Counted from the first letter of the stretch, positions 25,904 through 36,275 are shown. The stretch is DNA of 64,000 nucleotides from Gordonia jacobaea (GCF_001186365.1 NZ_LDTZ01000023.1:1-64000); one strand, 5' to 3'. The notes: generated by a model from the letters alone, not told the origin. Numbers and translations are program-made.

Positions 25904-27775
25904 TCAGGCCAGGTCCCGGACCGACGACCGCAACCCACTTGCCCGATGAACACGGCGAGTAACGGCCTCGGCCAACACTTCTCGCGTTCCGACGATCCGC
26001 ACACGAGTACGTGCCCTCGTGATCGCGGTGTAGAGGAGTTCACGGGTCAGCAGCTCTGAGCCCGACGGCGGCAGCACGATGGTAACACCTCCGAACTGGC
26101 TTCCCTGACTGCGGTGAATCGTCATCGCGTACGCGGGTGCGACGTCTGGCAGTTGCACCGGGGCGATCAGGCGCTCCTGCGCGCCGCGGCGGAACGCGAC
26201 CTGCACCCGGTCGGGATCGGTCTCGTCACCGGTACGGACAACCACTCCGCAGTCGCCGTTGAACGTCCCGGTCTGTCGGTCGTTCGACGTCACGAGCAGC
26301 GGCTCACCCACTGACCACACCATCGTGTCGAGCTCGATCCGCGGAAGGCCCGGCGACTCCGACAGCCAGTCGGCAACGCGTCGTTGCCAACCGCGAACGC
26401 CCCAGAGCCCCTCACGATGCGCGCACAGAACCCGGTGCGAGTCGAGCGCGGCCAACGCGGCGTCGACGTGTCCGGTGTGCGCCGCGCGGTGCAGCGCCCT
26501 GCCCCAGGCGACGATGTCGTCGCGTACGGAGTCGAGGTTGTCGGGGGCGACGAGCTGTACGTCGGCGATCTCAGGCGAGGTGACCAGGTCGACGACGGCA
26601 TCCGCGTCGCCACGATTGACCGCATCGGCCACGCGGGAGATCTCACCGCCGAATCGAAACCCGCGACGCAGCGTGACGACTCCGTCACTCAGACGTGCCG
26701 ATTCGTCGGCATCCAATTCGATCGACGAGTCGAGCGGCATCGTCGGGTACGCCGACGGGGTTGGGGGGCCGGGCGCACGCTCGACGAGGTCGGCAAGGAC
26801 TGCACCCGCTTCCACCGAGGCCAGCTGGTGGGGATCGCCCACGAGAATCAGCCGAGCGTCTGAGCGGACGGCGTCGAGCAGTCTGCTCATCGCGGTCATC
26901 GACAGCATCGACGTCTCGTCGACGACGATCACGTCGTGCGGCAGCTTGTTGGCCCGTCCGTAGCGGGGCGTCGAGCCCGGGCGCCAGCCGAGGAGGCTGT
27001 GCACGGTCACCGCCCGCACCGAGGTGGGCAACGTCCCGTCAAGGTCGACCGACGCCTGCAACTGGGCTGCCGCTCGACCGGTCGGCGCGCACATGCCGAT
27101 GCGCAGGCCACCTCCGGCGACGTTGTCGAGAACAGCGAGGTTGTCGAGAACGGCAAGAATCCGCGCGACCGTGTACGTCTTTCCCGTGCCCGGCCCACCG
27201 GCGAGAATCGACGTCCAGTGCGAGGCGGCAACCTCAGCCGCGAGGCGCTGTCGCGGCTCTGCGGTGCTGTCGGCGAACACCTGCTCGACCTGCGCCCGCA
27301 CCGCGGCCGCATCGACATCGGGCGCACTGGTCGCGCGGTTGGCGAGCGTCTCACGGATCGACTGTTCCTGGCGGAAGTACTTCTGGAGATAGATCAACGG
27401 ACCGTCGTCTGAATCCATCAGCACGACGGGCTGCAGTGTGGACCCGCGGGCGCCGACGATCAGCGGAGAATCGCGCAGTTCGGCGAGCATCTCGGCGGCA
27501 CTCGGAAGCGCGAGCGATCCCACGCCCGGGAGATCGTCGACGGAGGCAAGCGCGAAACACGTCGACCCGAGACGCACCGAGCGCACGGCGAATGCGGTGG
27601 CAACCTGAGCCGCGACCGACACCGGCTCGCCGCACATGCGGACCACGCGCGAGGTGATGTGCAGATCCGATGCCACGAAAAGGCCCGCGGCGTTCGCTTC
27701 GGCAAGGATGCCGTTGGCGTCGCGGACTCGCCGCGCATCGTTCACCGCCAGTGACTGAGGGGTCTCGGTGGTCAT
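25904..27775 (-). CDS. recD: Exodeoxyribonuclease V alpha subunit RecD
   Basis: 624 residues. Superfamily 1B helicase: Walker A GGPGTGKT at 193-200, 'VIVDETSMLSM' (Walker B), 'LILVGDPHQLASVEAG', and the C-terminal 'AYAMTIHRSQGSQFGGVTIVLP' with 'YTAITRARTRVRIVG'. RecD is the fast 5'-3' motor of RecBCD. The ATG at 27775 overlaps the recB stop (ATGA), so translation is coupled. The longer reading frame lies inside recB. It is the last gene of recC-recB-recD. In mycobacteria RecBCD acts mainly in single-strand annealing while AdnAB resects ends; whether that holds here is inference. Confidence 0.95.
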   Translation of the reverse strand: MTTETPQSLAVNDARRVRDANGILAEANAAGLFVASDLHITSRVVRMCGEPVSVAAQVATAFAVRSVRLGSTCFALASVDDLPGVGSLALPSAAEMLAELRDSPLIVGARGSTLQPVVLMDSDDGPLIYLQKYFRQEQSIRETLANRATSAPDVDAAAVRAQVEQVFADSTAEPRQRLAAEVAASHWTSILAGGPGTGKTYTVARILAVLDNLAVLDNVAGGGLRIGMCAPTGRAAAQLQASVDLDGTLPTSVRAVTVHSLLGWRPGSTPRYGRANKLPHDVIVVDETSMLSMTAMSRLLDAVRSDARLILVGDPHQLASVEAGAVLADLVERAPGPPTPSAYPTMPLDSSIELDADESARLSDGVVTLRRGFRFGGEISRVADAVNRGDADAVVDLVTSPEIADVQLVAPDNLDSVRDDIVAWGRALHRAAHTGHVDAALAALDSHRVLCAHREGLWGVRGWQRRVADWLSESPGLPRIELDTMVWSVGEPLLVTSNDRQTGTFNGDCGVVVRTGDETDPDRVQVAFRRGAQERLIAPVQLPDVAPAYAMTIHRSQGSQFGGVTIVLPPSGSELLTRELLYTAITRARTRVRIVGTREVLAEAVTRRVHRASGLRSSVRDLA

Positions 27776-30700
27776 CGGTCGTCGCCCCCTTCGATTCCTG
27801 CGAGCAGGTCTGACAACGCGGTGACCAACCCGGTGGGGATGTCCCACTCGTAGACCCCACAACCCGGCGGGGTATCGGCGCCAACCATCCCCCGCACGAA
27901 GTGATACTGCACCGGACCGAGGTGCTCGCCGGGTGTGTACCCGGGTAGTCGCCAACGTAGATACCGGTGCAACGCAACGGAATAGAGCAGAGCCTGCAGC
28001 GGATAGTGTGCACCGATCATCTCCGCGGCCATCGCATCGGCGGTGAAGTCGTCCGCGTTCAGCTCGCCCGGACGCAACCGATTGGTCTTGTAGTCGACGA
28101 CGACGTACCGGCCGTCGGATGTACGTAGCACCGAGTCGATACTTCCGGTGAGATAGCCGCGCAGCGCGCGCGGCGGTATCTCGGCGAGCAACTCGGCGTA
28201 GGCACGAAGCCGATCATCTTCGGGCAGATGGTGATTCATCAAAGCCGCGACGTCGGACAGGACTGCCGCGGCGGCCGAGGTTGACACCGCGTTGCCGAGT
28301 GGGAACTCGAAGTCCAATTCGGCCAGTCGATCTCGCGGCTTGATCGACCACAGGGTGGCCTCGAGCGACCCCAGCGGAGTCGTCAGCACGGCACGTAGCG
28401 CGGCGGCGAGGTCGGCGACGTCGACGTCGAGCGCATGCCTGGACGCCGACGTCATGCACAGTTCACGAACGTGGTCGTCGATGTCGGGCGCCGCGGTGTC
28501 GACGTACTCGAGCACCTCGTGGACGAGGGTTCCGAAGGCCGCTCCGAACGGCATTCCGTTCATCAGCGACGGCGTCCCGTCGGGGAGCTCCGAAACCTGT
28601 CCGGCTGCCGGAACCGTTGCCGCGTAAGGATCGTCGGGGTCGACGGGGTCGGCGGGCTCGTCGGTGATCAACTCACCGTCGGCAGCGGAGCCGACGTCGG
28701 GTTCGCTACCGGTCGTCAGGGTCGGATGCCGGTGCGCGGCACCGGCGATCAGCGCTGAGTACGAGGTGCGACGCCACTGCTGGTCGATCGTGCGGGTGAA
28801 CCGCGCGACGTCGAGTTCGTCATGGCGATCCGCGTGGTCGGGAGGTGTCCACACCGGTGCCTGCGAGCCGTCGGCGTGCTCGACACTGATCGAGACCGGC
28901 GGGTCGGCCGCAAGCGCACGCAGCGTCGACACGCACGTGTGGTCGTCCGGCACGTTCACCGAGGTCGGCACCGTCCCGTCGCTGGCGCCACCCCCCGCCT
29001 GGTGCCGTCCGAACAACAATCGGTGCAGTGGGCCCTTCGACGTATTGAAGGACGGCGCCCAGTGCACGACCACCTGAGATGCGGCGCGCGTCAATGCAAC
29101 ATAGAGCAGGCGCAGGTCCTCCCCCGCTTCTTCGTCGTTACGACGGGCGATCCGCTCGCCCCAGCCGCGGGTGCCCTCGCCACCGACGTCGAGATGACGA
29201 CGACCGGCGTCGTCGTGGTAGCGAAAGGTTTTCGGCTTCGAGACCCGCGCGGCGTCCCACCCGAACGGTACGTACACAATCGGGAACTGCAGTCCCTTGC
29301 TCGCGTGCACGGTCATGATCTGCACGACGTGCGTGTCGCGGTCGAGACGTCGGGTCTGATCTTCATGGCGCCGCCACTGTGACTCATCGGCGATGCGATC
29401 GGCGAGCCACTCCACGACGCCTGCCAAACCGCACTCCGTCTCTACGACGTGCTTGTTCACCAGTGACGCCACCTGCAGCAGGTCGGTCAGTGCGCGTTCG
29501 CCGTCGTCGATGCCGAGCACGCGCGCAGCGACGTTCTCGGCCGCGAGGAGACGTTGGGACAGCGCGGCGAATCCGCCGTCGGCGAAGACTCGACCGAGTT
29601 CGGCGAACGTCGACGATAGCTCCGCCAGCCGTGTGTCCGACGCTGCCGCGAGTTCGCTTGCCTCCCAACCGATCAGGGGCGTCAGGGCGGCCAGCCGGAC
29701 CCGGTCGGCACGCGCGGGTTGCTCTATCGCTCGGATCACCCACAGCCAGTGCAGCGCGCCGATCGTACGGAAAACACTTGTCCCGGTGCCCACGACCGAT
29801 GCGACGCCGAGCTCAGCAAGCGCTCGCTGCAGCGGCTCGATCGTGCCGTTGGTGCGAACCAGAATCGCGATGTCGCCCGGTGTGACAGCGCGTGGTCCGT
29901 CGCCGGTGTCGAGCAGTGTGTCGGAGGCGAGTAACCGCGCGATGTCGTTCGCGACGTCGGCAGTGATCGCGGCCCGGACATCGGCGACCGACGGGTACCC
30001 ACTCTTTCCACGGACGGTGAAATCACTTCGCGACAGGGCACGTACCCGCAGCGCCGGTGCACCCGAGAGTCGACTCCCCGACCGCGCGGCCCGAACGGGA
30101 TGCACCGTGATCGATCGATCGCCGAGGCTGGCGCCGCCGTAGATCCGATCCAGCGCGGTCACGAGGTCGGCGTCGGAACGGTGGTTCGTGTCGAGCGCAC
30201 GGAGCGAATCGGCGACGTCGACAGCCGTCAGATAGCTGCGGACCTCCGCGCCGCGGAACGCATAGATCGACTGTTTCGGATCACCGACGAGGACCAATTG
30301 TCGATGGCCGTGGAAGCACCGCCGCAGGATCTCCCACTGGAACGGGTCGGTGTCCTGGAACTCGTCGACGAGAATCAGCGTGAACGACTCCCTGATTCGC
30401 TTGCACGCCGCCTCACCGAACTCCGGGTCGGTGACGACGCGGTAGAGGATCATCTGAAGATCGTCGTAGGTTCGCAGGCGCGCGAGACGCTTTCGACGCT
30501 CGACACGGTTTCGCACGCGCTCGCAGAAACGCACCCGCTGGGTTGCGGCCGACGGTCGGGCGTCTGCTGCGTCGTCGGGTTGCGGAGCCAGCGGAACCCC
30601 TGCGCTGCGGACGGCTTCACGGGCGATCGCCATCGCCTCCCCGACGGAGAAGGGTGGGCGGTCGGAATCACCCGCGTACGACGACAGGTACAGATCGAGC

Positions 30701-31260
30701 GCCGTTTGTTCGACGATGTCGTCGGTGTCTTCGACGACGTCGTAGATCAATTCGCGTTCGCCGAGGAAGCCGAGCGCTTCGAGCATCCGGTTACAGAACG
30801 TGTGTGTCGTCGCGATCGTCGACGCGTCGAAATCGGAGAGCGCCTGCATGAGTCGCCCACGGCGCGTGGCGATCTCGTCGGGGCCTCCGGTCAGCACGGC
30901 ACGCAGAACAGGGTCGTCGTCGCCGTCACGATCAGAGTGCACGCGGGACGGGTCGAGCGCGACGACGAGTTCGGCGAGGCGAGCACGCATACGCTCGCGC
31001 AGCTCGGCGGTCGCCGATCGACTGAACGTGACCAGCAGCAGTTTGTCGATCGGGAGACCGTCGGCGATCTGTCGGGCCGCGACGCCGACGATCGCGTACG
31101 TCTTGCCCGTACCCGCGCTCGCCTCGAGGACGGTCGTGCCCCCTGGCAGGGGTGCCACGACGTCGAAAGGCTGCGGCGCAGCGACATCCAATGGCTGCTG
31201 CGCAGCGGCGTTTGCCGGTTGCGGGCTTTCCGTGTCGGGGGCTGTGTGCGCGCCGGTCAT
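27772..31260 (-). CDS. recB: Exodeoxyribonuclease V beta subunit RecB
   Basis: 1162 residues. UvrD-type helicase: 'EASAGTGKTYAIVG' (Walker A, about 46-54), 'LILVDEFQDTDPFQWEIL' (Walker B), 'LVLVGDPKQSIYAFRGAE', 'VQIMTVHASKGLQFPIVYVP' and 'LLYVALTRAASQVVVHW'. The C-terminal RecB nuclease domain has 'VVDYKTNRL', which supplies the Asp-x-Lys catalytic motif. Within RecBCD it is the 3'-5' motor and the nuclease. The start at 31260 overlaps the recC stop as ATGA. The N-terminus is preceded by about 30 Ala/Pro/Gln-rich residues ('QQPLDVAAPQPFDVVAP') that repeat imperfectly and are longer than in E. coli. Confidence 0.95.
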   Translation of the reverse strand: MTGAHTAPDTESPQPANAAAQQPLDVAAPQPFDVVAPLPGGTTVLEASAGTGKTYAIVGVAARQIADGLPIDKLLLVTFSRSATAELRERMRARLAELVVALDPSRVHSDRDGDDDPVLRAVLTGGPDEIATRRGRLMQALSDFDASTIATTHTFCNRMLEALGFLGERELIYDVVEDTDDIVEQTALDLYLSSYAGDSDRPPFSVGEAMAIAREAVRSAGVPLAPQPDDAADARPSAATQRVRFCERVRNRVERRKRLARLRTYDDLQMILYRVVTDPEFGEAACKRIRESFTLILVDEFQDTDPFQWEILRRCFHGHRQLVLVGDPKQSIYAFRGAEVRSYLTAVDVADSLRALDTNHRSDADLVTALDRIYGGASLGDRSITVHPVRAARSGSRLSGAPALRVRALSRSDFTVRGKSGYPSVADVRAAITADVANDIARLLASDTLLDTGDGPRAVTPGDIAILVRTNGTIEPLQRALAELGVASVVGTGTSVFRTIGALHWLWVIRAIEQPARADRVRLAALTPLIGWEASELAAASDTRLAELSSTFAELGRVFADGGFAALSQRLLAAENVAARVLGIDDGERALTDLLQVASLVNKHVVETECGLAGVVEWLADRIADESQWRRHEDQTRRLDRDTHVVQIMTVHASKGLQFPIVYVPFGWDAARVSKPKTFRYHDDAGRRHLDVGGEGTRGWGERIARRNDEEAGEDLRLLYVALTRAASQVVVHWAPSFNTSKGPLHRLLFGRHQAGGGASDGTVPTSVNVPDDHTCVSTLRALAADPPVSISVEHADGSQAPVWTPPDHADRHDELDVARFTRTIDQQWRRTSYSALIAGAAHRHPTLTTGSEPDVGSAADGELITDEPADPVDPDDPYAATVPAAGQVSELPDGTPSLMNGMPFGAAFGTLVHEVLEYVDTAAPDIDDHVRELCMTSASRHALDVDVADLAAALRAVLTTPLGSLEATLWSIKPRDRLAELDFEFPLGNAVSTSAAAAVLSDVAALMNHHLPEDDRLRAYAELLAEIPPRALRGYLTGSIDSVLRTSDGRYVVVDYKTNRLRPGELNADDFTADAMAAEMIGAHYPLQALLYSVALHRYLRWRLPGYTPGEHLGPVQYHFVRGMVGADTPPGCGVYEWDIPTGLVTALSDLLAGIEGGDDR

Positions 31261-34200
31261 GACATCGTCTCGTGGTCGAGGAGCGGATTCCAGAGCGCGC
31301 GGGCAAGCCTGGTGAACAGAGGCGCGTCGGGCTCTCCCGGCACGTCGACGTCCGCCCATCGGGAGTCGTCGGAGGTCGACATCCGCAGGATCTCGTCGAA
31401 TGCGACCGACGACGTGACGTCGGCCCCGAACACGAAGCGCAGGTAGGTGTCGGTGCCCGCGCCGAACATCCCGTCGAAGCTGCGTCGTGCGATCTCCACC
31501 GCCGCGTCGGACCGCACACCCGCACGCACCTTGCTTGCGTACTCCTCAGCAGGTTCGAGTGGTAGCGGAAGCGGCGAGCGTAACCCGAGATCGCGCAGAC
31601 GCACGAGATCGTTGAGCACGCCGCGTGCGTCGTCGGGGGCAGTCAGCATGGACTGTGCAACCGCCCCCGCCCCACCGCGACCGACGACGAGCGCCGACGG
31701 TGGTGGCGCGTCGGTGGCCGACGCCGCGAGAAGCAGCAACCCCAACCACGCGGTCATGCGTTGCTTGGCCCGCACACGCGAGTACGTCGCGGTGACGATC
31801 GTCGTACCGAACGGCGAGTTCTCGACGATGTCGGCGATGCTGCCGTGGACACGACGACCGTCGGGCAACGCGACGACGACGTCGCGGGTGACCGGCGGCT
31901 GCGTGCGTACCGAAGCGGCAGCGTCGTACACACGCGAGACGGTCTCGGAGATCTCGGCCAGTTCGCGGCGCCCGAATTCGTACGGGGGCAGATTGCCACG
32001 CCGCAACTCGGCGGCCTGACAGGTGACGAGGTCGTCGCCGGCGAGCATGTGTCGAAGGAATCGGTCGCCGACGCCCCACCTGTCGAGGGCGTCGAGTTCC
32101 ACGTCGAGTTCGTCGGAGTGTGCCCGATCGTCGTCTGGCATACGCGCGCCGAGTCGCTGGCGCACGAAGCCCTCGATCGGGTTCGTGAGGAACGCGACGA
32201 GGTCGCGCAGTTCGATGTCGGCGGATTCCGCTGCGCCGACTTCGACATCGGACAGTCGCGTGGACGGCACCGCATCGGCGTCGAGAGCCCGTGCGCCCGC
32301 CAGCAATTCGGCGTCGAAGCTGAACGGCGCGGGTATCGAGCACAGTGCGCCGGGCGTGAAGTTGAGCCGATCGAATCCGTGCAGAGTGTGGCTGATGACA
32401 ACGTCGGACGGATCGTCGAGTCCTCGCAGGGTGGCGACACTCTCGGCGAGTTCGCTGACGACCACCGCCGGCGGGATGCGGCTTCCGCTCACCGGGTCGG
32501 CCCCGTTGTAGAACACGAGGAGCGAATCACGTGCGGCACCGATCGCATCCAGGAATAGCTGACGATCCTCGTCGCGCGGATTTCGTTCTCCGACAAGCGG
32601 ATCACGGCCGAGGACGTCGTCGCCGTCGGTGCGCTGGGCACGTGGGAAGGTATCGGCGTCGACCCCGAGGAGCACGATCACCCGGTGAGGGACCGAACGC
32701 ATCGGCACCATGGTGCAGACGGTCAGTTCGCCGGTCCGGAAGTTGGCGCGCGTCGGCCGTCCCGCGACCACCCCGGCCATGAGGTCACGGACGTCGGCCA
32801 ACAGCAATTCCTGCGAATCCGAGTCATCGGCGTCGAGCGCATCCGTGATCACCCGAACCGCCTGTGCCCGTTGCCATTCTTCGCCGGGAGCGGACAGGGT
32901 GAGCTGGTCGACGACGTCGATCAGTGTCTGCAGCCACGTGGCACGGGAGGAGCGCCCGCCCATGCGGTCGAAGAGGTCTGACAGCCGGTCGACGAACTCG
33001 GTAAACGTGCCAACCAGGTCGATCTCGGTGCTTTCCACACCTGCCAGCGGGAGCGCTGTTCCCAACCACTCGCCGTCGGCCTCCTCGGCGACCGCTCCGA
33101 GGGCGATGCGATCAACACCGCTGGCAAAGGTGCCCTGTCGAAACCCGGACAGACCGAATCGGGCGCGTTCATTCTCTCCGAGACCCCAGCGAATGTTGCT
33201 GTGCGCCAACCACTCCCGAATCATGTCGAGATCGTCGTCGTCGATCGCGAATCGCGAACGAACCGGCGAACGACTCAACAGGTCGACGACGTCGCCTGCC
33301 GCTGCTCGGGTCGCGGCGAGTTCGACGATCGAGGCGACGACGTCGAGGACGGGGTTCATCTGGCGCGGACCGCGGTCGGCAAGGCGCACCCTGAGTTCGA
33401 ATGCCGGGTGGTTGAGTCCGGATTGACCGAATGCACCACGGATCAGTGGTGCGAACGACTCGACGTCGGGACACATGATGAGGACGTCGCGCGGTTCGAG
33501 AGTCGGATCGTCGACGAACAAGTGCAGCAGCCTGTCGCGCATGACCTCGACCTGTCGCTCGGGACCGTGGCACGCGTGTATCTCCAGCGACGAGTCGGCC
33601 GACGCTGTGGCCGGGCGCACCGTGTCGTCGCGTAGGTCGGCCTGAAGGCGCGGCAGCAGACGTGCCGGATGGTCGCCCGCCTCGACTTGCGGCTCGTGAT
33701 GGATATCCCTGTCGACGATCGGAGCTATGCGTTGCTGGAGTTCCTGCACATCGCGCGACAGCCCGGCGAGCAGCGGATGATCGATCGCGGGGATCGGCCG
33801 GTCGGCGCGGCGCGGCACCTGATCGACGGTCTCCGATGCCACAGCGCCTGTCTGTTTATTGGCGCCCGTCTGTGTAGTGGCGCGCGCCACCGATGACCAG
33901 AGTGCAGGCGAGGGGTGCGGGAGGAAGAGGTGCACATCGCGGTGCGGCGCGAGCGCCGACAGTACTTGTCGGAATGATTCGGTGACACGAGTCGTACCGA
34001 AGACACTCAGGCGTTCGGGAAGGTCCACCGAATCCGGATCGGTGCGCACGCGTGCGCACACGTCGTCGAGGAGAAGCGCGGGATGGTCGACGCCGATCCG
34101 CGCGTGCACCGCCCGCCAGAAACGTGCTTGCCACACCATGTCCGATGCGAGTTCGGTACCGGTTCCGTCGGTGTCGTGGCCGGTGGCCCATTCGACCAGC

Positions 34201-34727
34201 ATCGCTGGACGCTGGCGCCCGTATCGATCGAAGAGGTCGGCGAGATGACGGGCGGTGGCAAAGCGTCGGCCGACCCGCAGGTCGTTGTCGGCGCCCGTCG
34301 CGGCGCGACCCGAGCCGCCCGTCGCGGCGCGACCCGAACCGATATGTCGCGCAATGATGTCGAGTGCCGGGTCGTCGATGTTCTCGTCGAGAACGGCGAG
34401 GACCTGCCACACCATTCGCCCTGGCTCCCATGGATCGTGACGGCCGTACGGTCCCGCATGCGACCGCGGTGTTGTACGCACGGCATCCACCACGGCCTCG
34501 CTCAGTGCCGCAGGTGACGAGAAGTCGATGTTCGCGGCGATCCCGTCGGTACCGCCGGCGCCTGCGCCCAGTGTGGTCGCGAGGTGTTGGGTCAGCCATC
34601 GTTCGACGCCGCGCGCAGGCACTGAGATGACCTCGGTTGCCATCGGATCGGCAAGCGGAACCCGCAGTACGTCGGCGAGTGCGTCGGCGAGGGTATCGCT
34701 GCGCTCTGCGCGGTGAAGGGTCAACAC
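31257..34727 (-). CDS. recC: Exodeoxyribonuclease V gamma subunit RecC
   Basis: 1156 residues. 'ISVPARGVERWLTQHLA' and 'IAANIDFSSP' at the N-terminus are the usual RecC opening, and 'LIMCPDVESFAPLIRGAFG' and 'LDVVASIVELAATRAAAGDVVDLLSRSPVR' continue the match. RecC is a degenerate helicase/nuclease that holds the complex together and scans for recombination hotspots; it has no catalytic motifs, as expected. A short direct repeat in the gene (33.84 kb: 'TGANKQTGA'; 34.3 kb: 'GSGRAATG' twice) suggests slippage-prone linkers in the protein. GTG start at 34727 without a strong Shine-Dalgarno; the thioesterase gene ends 18 bases upstream, so co-transcription is possible. Confidence 0.93.
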   Translation of the reverse strand: MLTLHRAERSDTLADALADVLRVPLADPMATEVISVPARGVERWLTQHLATTLGAGAGGTDGIAANIDFSSPAALSEAVVDAVRTTPRSHAGPYGRHDPWEPGRMVWQVLAVLDENIDDPALDIIARHIGSGRAATGGSGRAATGADNDLRVGRRFATARHLADLFDRYGRQRPAMLVEWATGHDTDGTGTELASDMVWQARFWRAVHARIGVDHPALLLDDVCARVRTDPDSVDLPERLSVFGTTRVTESFRQVLSALAPHRDVHLFLPHPSPALWSSVARATTQTGANKQTGAVASETVDQVPRRADRPIPAIDHPLLAGLSRDVQELQQRIAPIVDRDIHHEPQVEAGDHPARLLPRLQADLRDDTVRPATASADSSLEIHACHGPERQVEVMRDRLLHLFVDDPTLEPRDVLIMCPDVESFAPLIRGAFGQSGLNHPAFELRVRLADRGPRQMNPVLDVVASIVELAATRAAAGDVVDLLSRSPVRSRFAIDDDDLDMIREWLAHSNIRWGLGENERARFGLSGFRQGTFASGVDRIALGAVAEEADGEWLGTALPLAGVESTEIDLVGTFTEFVDRLSDLFDRMGGRSSRATWLQTLIDVVDQLTLSAPGEEWQRAQAVRVITDALDADDSDSQELLLADVRDLMAGVVAGRPTRANFRTGELTVCTMVPMRSVPHRVIVLLGVDADTFPRAQRTDGDDVLGRDPLVGERNPRDEDRQLFLDAIGAARDSLLVFYNGADPVSGSRIPPAVVVSELAESVATLRGLDDPSDVVISHTLHGFDRLNFTPGALCSIPAPFSFDAELLAGARALDADAVPSTRLSDVEVGAAESADIELRDLVAFLTNPIEGFVRQRLGARMPDDDRAHSDELDVELDALDRWGVGDRFLRHMLAGDDLVTCQAAELRRGNLPPYEFGRRELAEISETVSRVYDAAASVRTQPPVTRDVVVALPDGRRVHGSIADIVENSPFGTTIVTATYSRVRAKQRMTAWLGLLLLAASATDAPPPSALVVGRGGAGAVAQSMLTAPDDARGVLNDLVRLRDLGLRSPLPLPLEPAEEYASKVRAGVRSDAAVEIARRSFDGMFGAGTDTYLRFVFGADVTSSVAFDEILRMSTSDDSRWADVDVPGEPDAPLFTRLARALWNPLLDHETMS

Positions 34728-34745
34728 GGGTGATTCCGACCGCGG

Positions 34746-35270
34746 TCAGTTCGTGTGCATCGGCTGCGGCTCGATGCGATGCGATTCGAGAATGGCGCGG
34801 GCATCGTCGGAGAGGGGTCGCGGGCGAGAAGTGCTCGGGTCGATGGCGACGAGCGTGGTCTCGGCAACGGCGCACACGAGACCGGACGGATCGGTCAGGA
34901 CGGCTGACATCGTGTACGACGTCCGCCCGATTCGCGAGACGCCGGTGGTGATGGTGACAGGGTCGAACGAGTACTCGAGCACTGCGCGGAACTCGATGAT
35001 CTGACGCGCGACCAGTATCGGTAGCACGACCGATACCCCCTCGAACCACTCTGCGAACGTGCGCACACGACTTTCTTCGAGCAGCCGAGCGAACTGCACG
35101 TTGTTGACATGTTTGTTGACATCCATGTCGCCCCAGCGCAACTGTAGGGAGACCGTGGTTGCACCCGACGGCGACACCGTGCCGGGGCTGGCGTCGGCGG
35201 CTGGTTCGCTACCGACGATCGGAATAGTGGTATCTGACACGCTCCGCAGCCTATCCGGCGGAACCGACAT
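34746..35270 (-). CDS. Acyl-CoA thioesterase, hotdog fold (YbgC/FadM-like)
   Basis: About 174 residues. 'LRWGDMDVNKHVNNVQFARLLEESR' is the catalytic opening of 4-hydroxybenzoyl-CoA-thioesterase-type hotdog enzymes (Asp in 'GDMD', Asn/His in 'NKHVNN'). 'ILVARQIIEFRAVLEYSFDPVTI' and 'SYTMSAVL' complete the fold. It should hydrolyse acyl-CoA. The start is uncertain: the ATG at 35270 and a GTG at 35240 are both possible. A still longer frame would translate the 25-bp repeat array into Arg-rich sequence and is rejected. The recBCD operon lies 18 bases downstream. Confidence 0.82.
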   Translation of the reverse strand: MSVPPDRLRSVSDTTIPIVGSEPAADASPGTVSPSGATTVSLQLRWGDMDVNKHVNNVQFARLLEESRVRTFAEWFEGVSVVLPILVARQIIEFRAVLEYSFDPVTITTGVSRIGRTSYTMSAVLTDPSGLVCAVAETTLVAIDPSTSRPRPLSDDARAILESHRIEPQPMHTN

Positions 35271-35292
35271 CGGCGGCGGGGAGTCTTCGACA

Positions 35293-35376
35293 GGCGCCGC
35301 GTCGGAGACGCGCACGACACACCGCGTCGGAGACGCCCCTGGCACACCGCGTCGGAGACGCGCGCGACACACCGCG
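35293..35376. repeat. 25-bp tandem repeats upstream of the thioesterase
   Basis: A 25-base unit beginning CACACCGCGTCGGAGACGC starts at 35318 and 35343. A diverged copy lies before it (35293) and a truncated one begins at 35368. The array is just upstream of the likely start of the minus-strand thioesterase, in its presumed promoter or leader. Confidence 0.85.
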
Positions 35377-35481
35377 ATGATCTGACCCGGCTCGGCCTGA
35401 TACTACGTAGACTCCCTGACCGGGGAGAGACTTGCAGGGGGCCACGAACCGCCCGGCACGCTCGGTTTTCTTGGGGGATGT

Positions 35482-36099
35482 GTGAACGTTGAGACTCGCC
35501 GTCTACGGCTGCGACCGGTCGACTCGACCGACGTCGATGCGCTCGTGTTTCTCGACTCCGATCCCGAGGTCATGCGATTTGTCTCAGACGGGCGCCCGAC
35601 GCCGCGTGCCGAGATCTCCGACTGGGTCATTCCCCGCGCCCGAGCGGAACTGAGCACCGGTCGGGGTGGGATGTGGATCGCCATCGACCAGCGCTATCAG
35701 GCATTTCTCGGCTGGGTGCTCCTGCGGGCGCCGCGTCACAGTCAGCGCTCGGAGATGGAGCTGAGCTATCGGCTGCGCCGCGACACGTGGGGCCGTGGCC
35801 TCGCCACCGAGGCTGCCCGCGCCGTCGTCGGACTCGCATTCGACGAGTTGCATACCGAGCGTGTCTTCGCGAGCACCACTCTGCGCAATTCCTCGTCGCG
35901 ACGTGTGATGGAAAAGCTCGGTATGCGGGTGTCGGGCGTACGCGCGGGCGGCGACCACCTCGGCAGGCGGTACGAGCATGCTCACGGGAATCGCGACAAC
36001 CTCGGAGAACTCGAGTACGAGCTGCTCAGACACCATTGGGAAGCGCTGGTCATGGGCGCCGACGCACGTCGACACCAGGTGATGAACCTTCCAGCGTGA
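35482..36099 (+). CDS. GNAT-family acetyltransferase (RimJ/RimL type)
   Basis: 205 residues. 'ETRRLRLRPVDSTDVDALVFL' is the typical RimJ/RimL opening, followed by 'EMELSYRLRRDTWGRGLATEAARAV', where RRDTWGRGLA is the acetyl-CoA-binding motif A. 'TTLRNSSSRRVMEKLGMR' is the conserved C-terminal motif. Enzymes of this kind acetylate protein N-termini, antibiotics or small amines; the substrate is not evident. It starts with GTG at 35482, preceded by a G-rich TTGGGGGATG. It stands alone, divergent from the thioesterase and upstream of ndh. Confidence 0.88.
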   Translation: MNVETRRLRLRPVDSTDVDALVFLDSDPEVMRFVSDGRPTPRAEISDWVIPRARAELSTGRGGMWIAIDQRYQAFLGWVLLRAPRHSQRSEMELSYRLRRDTWGRGLATEAARAVVGLAFDELHTERVFASTTLRNSSSRRVMEKLGMRVSGVRAGGDHLGRRYEHAHGNRDNLGELEYELLRHHWEALVMGADARRHQVMNLPA

Positions 36100-36275
36100 C
36101 GTCGGGGTGACGTGCCACATCAGACATACGTGACGCCGTCCGCAGCACGGCCGCGCGAGCAGTTCGGCGTCAACCCAAGGCTCACCGCGACCTACGACTG
36201 ATCATTGACTACCGTTGAGATGTACGCGCGCCCTGCGCGTCGTTCCTGCAATGCGCGAAGGAGATGTTCTCGATC

